Source: an uncultured Micavibrio sp.
Lineage (GTDB): Bacteria; Pseudomonadota; Alphaproteobacteria; Micavibrionales; UBA1664
Assembly: GCA_937896295.1 (NCBI GenBank)
Contig: CALBME010000115.1
Coordinates: 1-9,414, forward strand
Length of the DNA stretch: 9,414 bases
Direction of reading: 5' to 3'
The notes under the pieces: generated by a model
The model's database searches: none
Seen by the model: only the letters and a program-made list of their open reading frames with translations
What the model was told of the DNA's origin: nothing
Program-made: the position numbers and the translations under genes
Shown: piece after piece, positions 1 to 4,603 of the stretch
Position numbering within the stretch: the first letter of the stretch is position 1
How the letters are laid out: every line of letters begins with the position of its first letter

Positions 1-27
1 TTTCCCTACACGACGCTCTTCCGATCT
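1..27 (+). other. Residual Illumina TruSeq adapter sequence
   Basis: These 27 bases are identical to the 3' end of the standard TruSeq read-1 adapter, including CCCTACACGACGCTCTTCC followed by GATCT. This is untrimmed library sequence, not biology. Any reading frame starting at position 27 uses an adapter base in its first codon and is spurious there. It shows that the left end of this contig comes from unclipped reads, which lowers confidence in the join to the following bases. Confidence 0.97.
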
Positions 28-29
28 TG

Positions 30-479
30 GCACGAGAAGGCGCCGACAAAACGATGCAGGAGTGGATCCAGAACTCCCGAGAATTCGACGGATTAGAAAT
101 TCTCGACGACGGCATCGCCTACATGAAGAATCTCGACGCCGAATCGATCGATGTCGTCATCGTCGACTCCGCACCGCTCCTCGCCGCCAGTGACGTCTTC
201 GACATCCTCCCCGTCATGGACACGGTCCTGCTCGTGGTCCGTAGTGGCCGGCTCACCGATGTTGCCGGACGACGCGTGTCCGAGCTGCTCGGCCGTTTCA
301 AGGTGCCGATCAGCGGGGTCGTGCTGGTGGGCGTGCGTGGACGTCGTGCCGACGGCTACGGTTACGGCTACGGCTCCGGCGACGGCGACGGCGACGGCTA
401 CGGCTCCGGCGACGGCGACGGCTCAGGCTACGGCTACGGCTACGGCTCCGGCTACGGCTACGGCGACGGCTCAGGCTAA
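30..479 (+). CDS. C-terminal fragment of a capsular-polysaccharide tyrosine kinase (BY-kinase), 5'-truncated
   Basis: The open frame has no real start: it runs in from the adapter, so the gene is cut at its 5' end. The visible 149 residues contain the strand DVVIVDSAPLLAASDV, which fits the hydrophobic-strand-plus-Asp Walker B region of CpsD/CapB/Wzc-type kinases. A following stretch, DTVLLVVRSGRLT...GVVLVG, is also typical of that fold. The last 40 or so residues are an almost pure Gly/Tyr/Asp/Ser tail with 9 tyrosines; in this family a C-terminal tyrosine cluster is the autophosphorylation site. Such kinases act with a Wzz-like membrane partner to control chain length and export of exopolysaccharide. 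High GC, with many GAC/CTC/GTC codons, and the style of the domain suggest an actinobacterium. It is unlike everything after 480 and is probably a chimeric piece rather than a phage gene. Confidence 0.75.
   Translation, partial: AREGADKTMQEWIQNSREFDGLEILDDGIAYMKNLDAESIDVVIVDSAPLLAASDVFDILPVMDTVLLVVRSGRLTDVAGRRVSELLGRFKVPISGVVLVGVRGRRADGYGYGYGSGDGDGDGYGSGDGDGSGYGYGYGSGYGYGDGSG
350..477 (+). repeat. Low-complexity GGCTAC/GGCGAC/GGCTCC hexamer repeat encoding the Gly/Tyr/Asp tail
   Basis: Tandem, imperfect six-base units GGC-TAC, GGC-GAC, GGC-TCC and GGC-TCA encode alternating Gly with Tyr, Asp or Ser. The unit order is irregular. The block ends at the TAA stop (477-479), exactly where sequence character changes to phage-like. 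Such a repeat can cause assembly joins and polymerase template switching. Confidence 0.9.
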
Positions 480-480
480 C

Positions 481-529
481 TTACACCAAATCTGGTGAGG
501 TAAAGACCCTGCCGATGGGGTGCATCGGT
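481..529 (+). promoter_or_regulatory. Two adjacent hairpins in the leader of the Acb2/Tad1 gene
   Basis: The first hairpin pairs TTAC (481-484) with GTAA (500-503) and ACCA (485-488) with TGGT (493-496). It has an AATC loop and a 3-base bulge (497-499) on the 3' side. The second pairs CCGATG (512-517) with CATCGG (523-528) perfectly around a 5-base loop, with a possible G-T closing pair (511/529). They lie 13 bases or more before the Shine-Dalgarno GGAGA (542-546). No clear U-tract follows either one, so they look more like leader structure than a terminator. Function is unknown. The first hairpin begins immediately after the foreign segment, so the true phage sequence probably starts at or just before 481. 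Confidence 0.45.
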
Positions 530-553
530 GATTGATTGAATGGAGAACTGAAA

Positions 554-778
554 TTGGATAATCAACACGAAAAAATCAAAGGCTACCGTGATCTGAGCCA
601 AGTAGAGATCAACCTGATGAACGATATTAAGTCCATGGCCGAACAGGTAGGCATCCTTGCTGACCGAGTTAAGAATACGGATGATACTGATAAACGCTGG
701 TCATCCATTGCCATTACCGATCTGCAAACTGGATTTATGGCTCTTGTTCGCGCTGTCGCCAGACCAGAAACATTCTAA
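554..778 (+). CDS. acb2: Acb2/Tad1-like anti-CBASS / anti-Thoeris cyclic-nucleotide sponge
   Basis: The 74-residue product carries the family signature almost end to end: KIKGYRDLSQVEINLMNDIK near the N-terminus, then RWSSIAITDLQTGFMALVRAVARPETF at the C-terminus. I recognise this as the Acb2 (also Tad1) hairpin family of small helical phage proteins. Characterised members assemble into hexamers and sequester cyclic di- and trinucleotides or cADPR isomers, shutting down CBASS and Thoeris immunity in the infected cell. I chose the TTG at 554 because GGAGA (542-546) is 7 bases upstream and the product then starts MDNQHEKIKGY, as family members do. An upstream in-frame TTG at 536 would add six residues with no good ribosome site. 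Two hairpins precede the gene and a structured non-coding stretch follows it. The assignment rests on remembered family sequence, not a search. Confidence 0.88.
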   Translation: MDNQHEKIKGYRDLSQVEINLMNDIKSMAEQVGILADRVKNTDDTDKRWSSIAITDLQTGFMALVRAVARPETF

Positions 779-784
779 CAGGAA

Positions 785-804
785 GGCCAGCAATGGCCCT
801 CTTT
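785..804 (+). terminator. Short GNRA-capped hairpin with weak T-tract, possible terminator after acb2
   Basis: GGCCA (785-789) pairs perfectly with TGGCC (794-798) around a GCAA tetraloop, followed by CTCTTT (799-804). This is 6 bases after the acb2 stop codon. The stem is short and the T-run is interrupted by C, so termination would be weak or partial. It could instead be the first hairpin of the larger structured RNA that follows. Confidence 0.4.
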
Positions 805-984
805 GCGAACGCTGTGCCTATTGGAGGGTTACTTCCCTTCGCGTGAGGGATGATCCCCAACCGTAAGGCGGGATGACAAGAACACAGCGTTCACATGGAC
901 GGTCGGCTGATTGCAACGGCCTAAGCATGCTCAAATCGTTCAGGCCGGGTACACGGAATCCTGAACAAGCCTCTGCACCGTCCA
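804..984 (+). ncRNA. Candidate structured non-coding RNA, two adjoining branched domains
   Basis: No convincing gene lies between 779 and 1006, yet the stretch is full of long-range complementarity. Domain I is closed by GAACGCTGTG (807-816) with CACAGCGTTC (883-892), ten perfect pairs, extendable to 804/895 past one mismatch. Inside it are TCCCT/AGGGA (834-838/846-850) and ATCCC/GGGAT (853-857/870-874); the latter is capped by CC-GTAA-GG, a GNRA tetraloop. Domain II starts at the next base: TGGACGGT (896-903) with ACCGTCCA (977-984), then GGCT/AGCC (905-908/968-971). These close a tight three-way junction with two arms: 909-915 with 928-937, and GTTCAGG (938-944) with CCTGAAC (960-966) extended by CCG/CGG. 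All these pairs are nested, so they can form together. An alternative helix CGGCCT/AGGCCG (917-922/942-947) competes with the two arms. I recognise no known RNA family. It could be a stand-alone RNA or the leader of the ligase gene, whose ribosome site is 12 bases beyond. Confidence 0.6.
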
Positions 985-1006
985 GCCTTTAACTTTGGAG
1001 ATGAGA

Positions 1007-1546
1007 ATGAGCGAGTTTAAAGAGTTTCCTAAAATATCACGTTTCTATGAACAAGATGTTTTCGTCACTGAAAAAATTGACGGAACAAACGGCCTTGTAT
1101 GGGTCAGTGATGATCTATCAATTGTCAGGGCCGGAAGCCGATCAAGATGGATAGACACAACGGATGATAATTATGGCTTTGCGCGTTATGTCGAAGACAA
1201 TTCAGAAGAGTTGAAACTCCTTGGACCGGGCTATCATTACGGAGAATGGTGGGGTCAGGGCATCCAGAGAAAATATTCTATGCCAAAGAAAGTTTTCAGC
1301 TTATTCAACGTGAATAAGTGGGCTGACGATACGGTTCGACCATCTTGCTGTGATGTCGTCCCGGTTCTTTATTCTGGATTAGCAACTCCCAAAATGGTTA
1401 ATGATTTTTCAAAATCTCTTTCTATATCTGCCGCTGCTCAGAAATATGGGATTGAGTTTGATAAGCCGGAAGGGGTGATGATGTATTTCACAAAAGGAAA
1501 AATTTATTTCAAATGCCCGGATAAAAAGGGCAGAAAAGAATCATGA
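1007..1546 (+). CDS. Compact RNA ligase family protein (nucleotidyltransferase domain)
   Basis: The 179-residue protein has the ordered motifs of ATP-dependent RNA ligases. Motif I is EKIDGTN (K23 is the expected adenylated lysine), followed by RAGSRSR (41-47), YGEWWGQG (78-85; motif III), FSLFNVNKW (97-105; motif IIIa-like), EGVMMY (155-160; motif IV) and YFKC (167-170; motif V with K169). Such enzymes seal 3'-OH/5'-phosphate RNA ends using ATP; phage versions often repair tRNAs cut by host defence nucleases. The protein is little more than the adenylation domain: T4 Rnl2 is nearly twice as long and has an extra C-terminal domain. I chose ATG 1007 because GGAG (997-1000) is 6 bases upstream; frames starting at 995 or 1001 would overlap that site. 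The structured non-coding stretch ends 22 bases before the start. The stop overlaps the next start by ATGA. Substrate is unknown. Confidence 0.85.
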   Translation: MSEFKEFPKISRFYEQDVFVTEKIDGTNGLVWVSDDLSIVRAGSRSRWIDTTDDNYGFARYVEDNSEELKLLGPGYHYGEWWGQGIQRKYSMPKKVFSLFNVNKWADDTVRPSCCDVVPVLYSGLATPKMVNDFSKSLSISAAAQKYGIEFDKPEGVMMYFTKGKIYFKCPDKKGRKES

Positions 1547-1872
1547 ACACCTGCACAGAAACCGGCCACTGCTACAACCCCGACGACATCGAGCCGAGAG
1601 AGTGCGGGCGGTGTCATGTAAAGGAATCTGACATGACGGAAGAACGCATTAAAAATCCCGGGGAAATCGAACATGAGTGGCAGCCGATTAGCACTGCGCC
1701 GAGGGATGGAAGCAGTTTTGTTGTAATTCGCCCCGGTGCGAAGAAACACCATTACAGGGTGGTGTTTTATAGCGGGATATTCCCCAGAAAGCCATTCAAA
1801 ACATACCACGGGACTTACACTGACGCGACCCACTGGATTCCGTTGCCTAAACCGCCAGGAGATTTGAAATGA
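1543..1872 (+). CDS. DUF551-like phage protein with a short Cys-rich N-terminal extension
   Basis: The 109-residue product has the DUF551 pattern: EWQPISTAPRDG (about residues 45-56), a middle stretch of beta character, then THWIPLPKPP near the C-terminus. This small domain is widespread in phage accessory regions and has no established function. The first 30 residues are different, with C4, C10, C21-x2-C24 and H25, and could bind a metal ion. Two starts are credible. ATG 1543 overlaps the ligase stop as ATGA, matching the coupling used along this operon. ATG 1633 has a better ribosome site (AAGGA at 1621-1625) and would give the DUF551 domain alone (79 residues). I report the longer form because the frame is open throughout. 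Both products may be made. Confidence 0.75.
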   Translation: MNTCTETGHCYNPDDIEPRECGRCHVKESDMTEERIKNPGEIEHEWQPISTAPRDGSSFVVIRPGAKKHHYRVVFYSGIFPRKPFKTYHGTYTDATHWIPLPKPPGDLK

Positions 1873-2261
1873 CCAACGAAACCGAACAACTCCGCCGCCT
1901 TGTCGAGGCGCGGGAGAGGGCTACGAAGGGGGATTGGAAGGATATTCCCCAGTCCAACGGATCTTCTATGATTGCTGTTGAGTTTGAAACAGGCAAGCAG
2001 ATGAATCCAAAGGGTCTTCGTTTAATTGCGAACACGTTAGCCCGCAAAGACAGTCTTCATGAGGATCAATCTAATACGGACTTTATTTCTCTATCCGGCA
2101 CCATCGACCTCCGCTCGATCCTGACCCGCATGGAGAAGATGGAGGCGGCTTTGCGGTTTTATGCTGATGAAGAAACTTGGAGTGACATAAGCGTCTATCT
2201 AGCACCCGGCGATTCAAGACCAATTGATATGAGCCAACGCGCAAAGGAGGCATTGGAATGA
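1869..2261 (+). CDS. Ead/Ea22-like phage accessory protein
   Basis: The 130-residue product starts at ATG 1869, overlapping the preceding stop as ATGA. Its N-terminal half has the loosely conserved style of Ead/Ea22-like phage proteins: LRRLVEARERATKGDW (about 9-24), then LIANTLARK and FISLSGTIDLRSIL. The C-terminal part ALRFYADEETW...RPIDMSQRAKEALE resembles another short module frequent in such operons, and the next gene carries a related LEFYA...RASEAL pair. No enzymatic motif, signal peptide or membrane segment is visible. Function is unknown. It is cytoplasmic by appearance and co-translated with its neighbours. Confidence 0.75.
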   Translation: MTNETEQLRRLVEARERATKGDWKDIPQSNGSSMIAVEFETGKQMNPKGLRLIANTLARKDSLHEDQSNTDFISLSGTIDLRSILTRMEKMEAALRFYADEETWSDISVYLAPGDSRPIDMSQRAKEALE

Positions 2262-2617
2262 CCGCAGAAAAACACCCGCTAGAAATAGTGCGTGATGTAT
2301 TGGAATTTTATGCGTCCGGTACATTCGCCTTGGTTCATGAAAATCGGTTTCTCGAATGGGGCGAAAGCAACGTGGAGATCACTTCAACAAACGTGATCGG
2401 TCATCGTGCATCCGAAGCCCTAAACATCCTCAATCACTACCTGTGTCAAACTCAATCCTGCGCGGAATGCGAACGGCTGGGGAGGGAGAATGCGCGGTTG
2501 AGGGAGGCTGTCAGGGATTTTGGAGCGGTTTGCGGAGGTGTTGATGATTGGGGTGATAAACTGGCCGCAGTACAAGAAAAACACGCCGCAACAATCGCCG
2601 CTGCTGGGGGTGAGTGA
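2258..2617 (+). CDS. Small phage protein with Cys motif and leucine-rich coiled segment
   Basis: The 119-residue product begins at ATG 2258, coupled by ATGA to the gene before. The first half has LEIVRDVLEFYA...RASEALNIL, which parallels the C-terminal module of the preceding gene and suggests shared descent of that piece. Residues from about 63 on read CQTQSCAECERLGRENARLREAV, a Cys cluster (C-x5-C-x2-C) running into a short heptad-like helix that could dimerise. An Ala-rich helical tail follows. I do not recognise a function. Confidence 0.72.
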   Translation: MTAEKHPLEIVRDVLEFYASGTFALVHENRFLEWGESNVEITSTNVIGHRASEALNILNHYLCQTQSCAECERLGRENARLREAVRDFGAVCGGVDDWGDKLAAVQEKHAATIAAAGGE

Positions 2618-2805
2618 TGAGGAAAGGTGTTGGCTGCTGGTCATTCGCTGTTGGCAAATTCCATTTTGGGTTTAATCCACGCCGCTGGAAAACGGGTTTC
2701 CAAACATGGAGAGGAATTAACCTATGTACTTTAGCGCGAGGTCGTACGATTAGTTTTTCGGGATTTCAAATTACTTACATGACAGGAGACTATGATGGAG
2801 CTTAA
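2617..2805 (+). CDS. Small aromatic-rich hypothetical phage protein
   Basis: The product has 62 residues from ATG 2617, which shares its A with the TGA stop of the gene before (TGATG). A GTG one codon upstream is the alternative start. The sequence is rich in Phe, Trp and Gly: CWSFAVGKFHFGFNPRRWKT near the start, then FQTWRG and ISFSGFQITY, suggesting a small beta-rich fold. No signal peptide or clear membrane helix is visible. Its last codons overlap the start of the next gene, whose ribosome site lies inside it. Function is unknown; it counts as a gene mainly because it fits the overlapping chain and leaves no gap. Confidence 0.62.
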   Translation: MRKGVGCWSFAVGKFHFGFNPRRWKTGFQTWRGINLCTLARGRTISFSGFQITYMTGDYDGA

Positions 2806-3022
2806 ATTTCAGGATTTTTACGGTCAGTTTGTAACTGTGCATGACCATACATCTAGCGGGAATATTCGTCTGAATATTAAGACGATGAATGACATGAACA
2901 CTATACGGGGCAAAAAGCCGGAAGAAATGGAAGTTGAAACAGATATTGCTCTCGACCTTCCTCGCGCAAAATTGTTATTGACCGCTTTGGAATTTATGTT
3001 GAAAGAGGAACTATTGCCATGA
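2795..3022 (+). CDS. Hypothetical phage protein, 75 residues
   Basis: The sequence MELKFQDFYGQFVTVHDHTSSGNIRLNIKT... has an N-terminal part that looks like beta strands and a C-terminal helix, LPRAKLLLTALEFMLKEELL. I chose ATG 2795 because AGGAG (2784-2788) is 6 bases upstream; the ATG immediately before it (2792) is too close. It overlaps the end of the previous gene by 11 bases and its stop overlaps the next start as ATGA. No family is recognised. The layout of strands then an amphipathic helix might suit a small regulator or inhibitor, but nothing in the sequence proves this. Confidence 0.72.
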   Translation: MELKFQDFYGQFVTVHDHTSSGNIRLNIKTMNDMNTIRGKKPEEMEVETDIALDLPRAKLLLTALEFMLKEELLP

Positions 3023-3171
3023 CCCCCACCCCAGACGATGCGGCGATGCCGGGCCGCGAAGAACTTCTCGACCTTCTGGAATTTCTTTGGGACGGATATA
3101 GGCGAAAAAGATGTGCGCCATTTTGTCTGTTCCGAAAAGATGCCATCAATGAAAATAGAGAAAAAATATGA
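3019..3171 (+). CDS. Small 50-residue hypothetical protein in the coupled gene chain
   Basis: ATG 3019 overlaps the preceding stop (ATGA), and its own TGA (3169-3171) overlaps the next start in the same way. The product begins MTPTPDDAAMPGREELLDLL, continues with FLWDGYRRKRCAPFC and ends NREKI. A leading Pro/Asp-rich segment is followed by an acidic helix and a basic Cys-containing tail. It is easily missed for its size, but the exact ATGA fit at both ends and the lack of any other gene explaining the interval support it. No function is recognised. Confidence 0.65.
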   Translation: MTPTPDDAAMPGREELLDLLEFLWDGYRRKRCAPFCLFRKDAINENREKI

Positions 3172-3899
3172 CCACGAAGCAAACGGACGCGCCGATCGGA
3201 TACAGACATACACTAAACATGGAGGGTGGTCAGGAAAGTCACAGATTTTCTGATGGCCCAGATCATGACTGGGGCATTTGCGGTGAGGATTATGACCCTT
3301 CTTACACCGTGACAACGATCCCGCTTTACAGCCGCCCCGCGCAAGGCGAAGCTGTGTATAAGGGGCTGTCTCATTCATTCTCATCACAATTAAAATGCGA
3401 TGTTGTATGGAACGGTGATGGCGATGCCCTTGCGGGATTTTATGGGGGTCACGATGTAAATGGCGACTATATCGACGGTGAAGTTGAGGCCAAGAGGTAC
3501 ATGAATTATCTCACCACCCTCCGCCAACCCCCCGCCGCAGACATGACTGCATCCATACCAGCAGCAGACAATCGCGGGGTGGATGTTGAGAGGACGCTCG
3601 CGCTCATTGCAAATAAACTTGAGTACGGACTTTGGACGAAAGCCAAGGCCGCAGATGAGATTGACAAGGTGTTGAAAATTCTCCGCACCACCCCGGAGGA
3701 CGCGAAGGGGGATGTTCCAGCGGAAAGGGGGCATGACCAGACATGGGGTGATCGAGGCGGAGGTCAATACTGGCAATCACGTTGCTGCAATTTTACCACC
3801 ATAGGAAACGGCGGGCCGTACAACACGGCGGAAGAAGCAAAAGCCGCTGCTCGTGTTGGGTGTCTCGCCACCCAACAGCCAGAGCATGAGGTGAAGTGA
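3168..3899 (+). CDS. Ead-like phage accessory protein, 243 residues, modular
   Basis: The product starts at ATG 3168, coupled by ATGA. Near residue 48 it has TVTTIPLYSRP, a phrase common in Ead/Ea22-like and related phage accessory proteins. A central Gly/Asp-rich segment, WNGDGDALAGFYGGHDVNGD, follows. After a variable Pro/Ala linker comes a helical part, VERTLALIANKLEYGLWTKAKAADEIDKVLKIL (about 138-170), and a C-terminal piece with QYWQSRCCNFTTIGNGGPYNTAEEAKAAA. The pieces look like shuffled modules. There is no catalytic signature, signal peptide or membrane segment. Function is unknown; such genes are usually dispensable accessory genes near early phage operons. Coding is supported by length, position in the chain and a consistent frame; a 187-codon frame on the other strand overlaps its start and is judged a shadow. 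Confidence 0.72.
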   Translation: MTTKQTDAPIGYRHTLNMEGGQESHRFSDGPDHDWGICGEDYDPSYTVTTIPLYSRPAQGEAVYKGLSHSFSSQLKCDVVWNGDGDALAGFYGGHDVNGDYIDGEVEAKRYMNYLTTLRQPPAADMTASIPAADNRGVDVERTLALIANKLEYGLWTKAKAADEIDKVLKILRTTPEDAKGDVPAERGHDQTWGDRGGGQYWQSRCCNFTTIGNGGPYNTAEEAKAAARVGCLATQQPEHEVK

Positions 3900-4087
3900 T
3901 GAACAGACGAGATAAAGCTATACGAGATACCGGGTGCGATAGAAAACACGCTGAAGCAGTAGCTAAGGCAATGGAAGCACTCGGCACTTACAAAGGAACT
4001 GCATTAACCCTGCCTTGGCCTGTCCGTCAGTATATGGCGAATAAGTGTGCCGATGCTGCAATCGAGATATTAGGATACGAAACATGA
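3899..4087 (+). CDS. Small helical hypothetical phage protein
   Basis: The product has 62 residues from ATG 3899, which shares its A with the previous stop (TGATG). GAGGTGA (3889-3895) lies just upstream as ribosome site. The sequence is helical and basic at its start: RRDKAIRDTGCDRKHAEAVAKAMEALG, then TLPWPVRQYMANKCADAAIEIL. It resembles small phage proteins seen beside Ead-like genes, but I cannot name a family. Its stop overlaps the next start as ATGA. Confidence 0.7.
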   Translation: MNRRDKAIRDTGCDRKHAEAVAKAMEALGTYKGTALTLPWPVRQYMANKCADAAIEILGYET

Positions 4088-4395
4088 CAACACCACAAGA
4101 CATTCAAGAGGCTTTGGATGAAATGATTGATGGCCGCGCCGGAGTTGGCGATTGGTTTTTAAAGCACAAAGAAACACTTCTCCACGTCCTCCAATCCCAC
4201 GCTCCAACCCAAAACGTGGCTCTGAATGAAGCAGTTCAGGCTATAGGTCGGCAATCCAAAAATAAGAAGTTTCATAGTGAAGTCATAGGAGATTTAACGA
4301 TCTTGAAAGCTGAAAACATTGATCCGCCCGCGCATGATGCGGTCGATCTGGATGATGCTGTCCGTTCTTACCTTGCAGACGACTTGAACAATTAA
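4084..4395 (+). CDS. Hypothetical phage protein, last full gene of the plus-strand operon
   Basis: The product has 103 residues from ATG 4084, overlapping the preceding stop as ATGA; a frame open further upstream (4045) would overlap that gene more and lacks reason. The sequence reads IQEALDEMIDGRAGVGDWFLKHKETLLHVLQSH in the first third. The later part is acidic, LKAENIDPPAHDAVDLDDAVRSYLADDL, and could be a flexible binding tail. There are no recognised domains. It is followed by about 50 bases without a clear gene and then by convergent genes on the other strand. Confidence 0.7.
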   Translation: MTTPQDIQEALDEMIDGRAGVGDWFLKHKETLLHVLQSHAPTQNVALNEAVQAIGRQSKNKKFHSEVIGDLTILKAENIDPPAHDAVDLDDAVRSYLADDLNN

Positions 4396-4444
4396 AAGAA
4401 ATGGAAAAAAATGACCCTGCTCGATGAAATGGCCGAGGATTTTA
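4396..4444. other. Convergent junction between plus-strand accessory and minus-strand lysis genes
   Basis: These bases separate the stop of the last plus-strand gene from the end of the zinc-ribbon gene. They contain A-rich stretches (AAAAGAAATGG, AAAAAAATG) and no convincing hairpin terminator for either direction. A 13-codon frame (4411-4452, MTLLDEMAEDFII) runs off into the zinc-ribbon gene on the other strand. It could be the remnant start of a lost gene. Confidence 0.45.
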
Positions 4445-4603
4445 TTATTTAATAATTTCTGCATAAACATCGCCGCATTTGGAACAAACGACCTCGATAC
4501 AATCAAAAAGCTCTATCAGCGAAAAATTCTTATGACCGCAATTCTCGCAGTCCATCTTTTGAGAAAATGGGGAATTGTCGTTTACGGGAAGATCAAGGTG
4601 CAC
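4445..4603 (-). CDS. Small zinc-ribbon protein, Com-like
   Basis: The core reads MDCENCGHKNFSLIELFDCI, then EVVCSKCGDVY: two CxxC pairs about 18 residues apart, the layout of a zinc ribbon. The spacing and the FD-x-IEV-x-C-x-x-C piece resemble phage Mu Com, a small zinc-finger RNA-binding translational activator. Com-like genes are often placed right after Rz/Rz1 in phages, as here. I place the start at GTG 4603 (52 residues), which overlaps the Rz stop by 11 bases and has AAGG upstream. The internal ATG at 4555 would give 36 residues but has no ribosome site. Mu Com activates the mom DNA-modification gene, but no mom-like gene is in view, so the target is unknown. It is the last gene of the lysis cassette. 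Confidence 0.65.
   Translation of the reverse strand: MHLDLPVNDNSPFSQKMDCENCGHKNFSLIELFDCIEVVCSKCGDVYAEIIK

Noticed and set aside
28..36. GGCACGAG-like string after the adapter, resembling an old cDNA-library linker
   Set aside because: Only eight bases, and it reads through in frame into the kinase fragment. A chance match is likely.
151..498. Second plus-strand frame through the kinase fragment with a Thr/Ala/Pro repeat
   Set aside because: It is the +1 frame of the same hexamer repeat. The in-frame kinase motifs and Tyr tail of the other frame explain the sequence.
657..866. 69-codon plus-strand frame spanning the end of acb2 and the structured region
   Set aside because: It overlaps most of acb2 in another frame and has no family resemblance. 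The downstream bases are better explained by RNA pairing.
804..984. tRNA, tmRNA, RNase P or group I intron identity for the structured region
   Set aside because: No acceptor/T-arm pattern, CCA end, conserved RNase P core or intron core elements could be found by eye.
2824..3387. 187-codon open frame on the minus strand
   Set aside because: It lies opposite a chain of plus-strand genes linked by ATGA overlaps, has no recognisable domain and no good ribosome site. It is the longest of several antisense shadows here.
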